From positions 508,703 to 572,702 of the forward strand of contig NZ_JH992944.1 in assembly GCF_000315485.1 (NCBI RefSeq): 64,000 bases of DNA, given 5' to 3'. The notes beneath the pieces were generated by a model that did no database searches, was not told the origin of the DNA, and worked only from the letters and a program-made list of their open reading frames with translations. Source of the DNA: Bacteroides oleiciplenus YIT 12058. GTDB lineage: Bacteria; Bacteroidota; Bacteroidia; Bacteroidales; Bacteroidaceae. Below are positions 63,413 through 64,000 of the stretch, piece after piece (positions within the stretch are counted from its first letter, which is position 1; each line of letters opens with the position of its first letter). A program made the position numbers and the translations under genes.

Positions 63413-64000
63413 CTAAGGTACATGTATCTTTTCAATTGTTGTAAAGTTCTCGGCTCCCATGCCTGGATAGTTTGTTTCCGGCTTTCCTGTAGCAGTCTGA
63501 CAATTCATTGATACACGAACCCAGTAATCAATGCCTGTATATTTCAACGGTATATCCGTACGGTATGTAATCTCCTGCCCTTCCATATCATTGGTTATCG
63601 TCTTCTTTGTTTGGAACAGCTGTCCGTCAAAAGCAGAAGCATTCACCGAACGGGAAATACGCAAATAAGATTCACGCAAATCAGGCATTTCATACCCAGC
63701 CTTTTGGTTTCTCTTGAAACGAACAGAACATTCCAAATAATTGTCCGGTGTAATTGTAGGCTTTTTCACCCACTCGATAGTAAGGTATGGAGTCACTGTA
63801 AAGTCTCTGGTAGTAGTACCGGATATCTTTACCAATTCACCTGCATCGTCACCATCCTGCAACTCATCATCATAGGGATAGAAGTTTCCGGCATAAGGAA
63901 GCATTCGGTATTCGCCTGCAAACCACTTGGTGTTACGGTATGTACCATCTTGCTGTACCTTCAGTGTTTGGTTACCGACGAATGCATTTTCTTTTCCGGC
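63413..64000 (-). CDS. DUF3823-like surface glycan-binding lipoprotein, C-terminal part (5' end outside window)
   Basis: The frame is open to the right edge, giving the last 195 residues. The segment VQQDGTYRNTKWFAGEYRM, followed by LPYAGNFYPYDDE and VTPYLTIEWVKKP, matches the middle and C-terminal domain of DUF3823 proteins, which usually follow SusC and SusD genes and serve as surface glycan-binding or accessory lipoproteins. An RYEG-type repeat or catalytic motif is absent. It therefore suggests that a SusC/SusD pair for PUL B lies just beyond the window. The first ATG within the window (63904) is internal, not a start. It ends 74 bp before the terminator at 63338. Confidence 0.7.
   Translation of the reverse strand, partial: AGKENAFVGNQTLKVQQDGTYRNTKWFAGEYRMLPYAGNFYPYDDELQDGDDAGELVKISGTTTRDFTVTPYLTIEWVKKPTITPDNYLECSVRFKRNQKAGYEMPDLRESYLRISRSVNASAFDGQLFQTKKTITNDMEGQEITYRTDIPLKYTGIDYWVRVSMNCQTATGKPETNYPGMGAENFTTIEKIHVP

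Noticed and set aside
1..64000. tRNA, rRNA or known riboswitch
   Set aside because: No cloverleaf, rRNA segment or recognisable riboswitch core was found in reading the intergenic regions by eye; a covariance-model search (Infernal/tRNAscan-SE) would be decisive.

Overview
The window is chromosomal DNA of a gut-type Bacteroidota, most likely a Bacteroides. The signs are SusC/SusD pairs, ECF-sigma/FecR control, many secreted or lipoprotein glycoside hydrolases, an IS4351-like IS30 element, an RteC paralogue, fimbrillin-type lipoproteins, and repeated TAnnTTTG promoter boxes. No rRNA, tRNA or CRISPR array was seen.

Layout. (1) 1-3092, plus strand: the GC-rich end of a fimbrillin-like surface-protein operon, closed by a strong terminator. 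(2) 3126-6221: a layered wreck. An XRE-type regulator gene is cut off after its helix-turn-helix. Next to the break is a modular homing-endonuclease-like gene (six zinc fingers, a Vsr-like nuclease, a NUMOD1-like tail), and an IS30 element splits that gene in frame. (3) 6250-10602: MATE exporter, zinc-ribbon/AraC/GyrI regulator, GyrI-like protein, DJ-1/PfpI protein and a small 72-aa protein. (4) 10609-31611, minus strand: polysaccharide utilisation locus A (PUL A): ECF sigma, FecR anti-sigma, SusC with STN domain, SusD, GH106, GH2, tandem GH28, GH2, GH115. The enzyme set suggests a rhamnose-, galacturonate- and glucuronate-bearing pectin- or gum-like glycan (inference). (5) 31663-35915, plus strand: LA_2272-type repeat protein, RteC-domain protein, DUF1062-like protein, EamA transporter. 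(6) 35896-64000, minus strand: PUL B enzymes: GH2 with a lectin-like module, GH3 with PA14, GH2 with PA14, tandem beta-helix protein, GH2, GH71/99-like enzyme, SGNH esterase, heparinase II/III-like lyase fused to Asp-rich repeats, GH92, GH3. Upstream lies the 3' end of a DUF3823-like lipoprotein gene; its SusC/SusD pair would be off the right edge.

How they work together. In PUL A the SusC STN domain, FecR and ECF sigma form a trans-envelope switch for SusC/D and the downstream exo-enzymes. In PUL B a lyase, an esterase and a set of exo-hydrolases would take apart a complex acidic, probably mannose-containing glycan (inference); no GH88/GH105 for unsaturated uronides is present in the window.

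The least explained structure lies between genes. At least three intergenic regions carry arrays of about 22-nt palindromic units, each with its own sequence. Two unrelated plus-strand genes share a promoter design with three direct repeats spaced 21-22 bp and a -7-like box exactly 37 bp after the start of the last repeat. A 47-bp repeat occurs three times.
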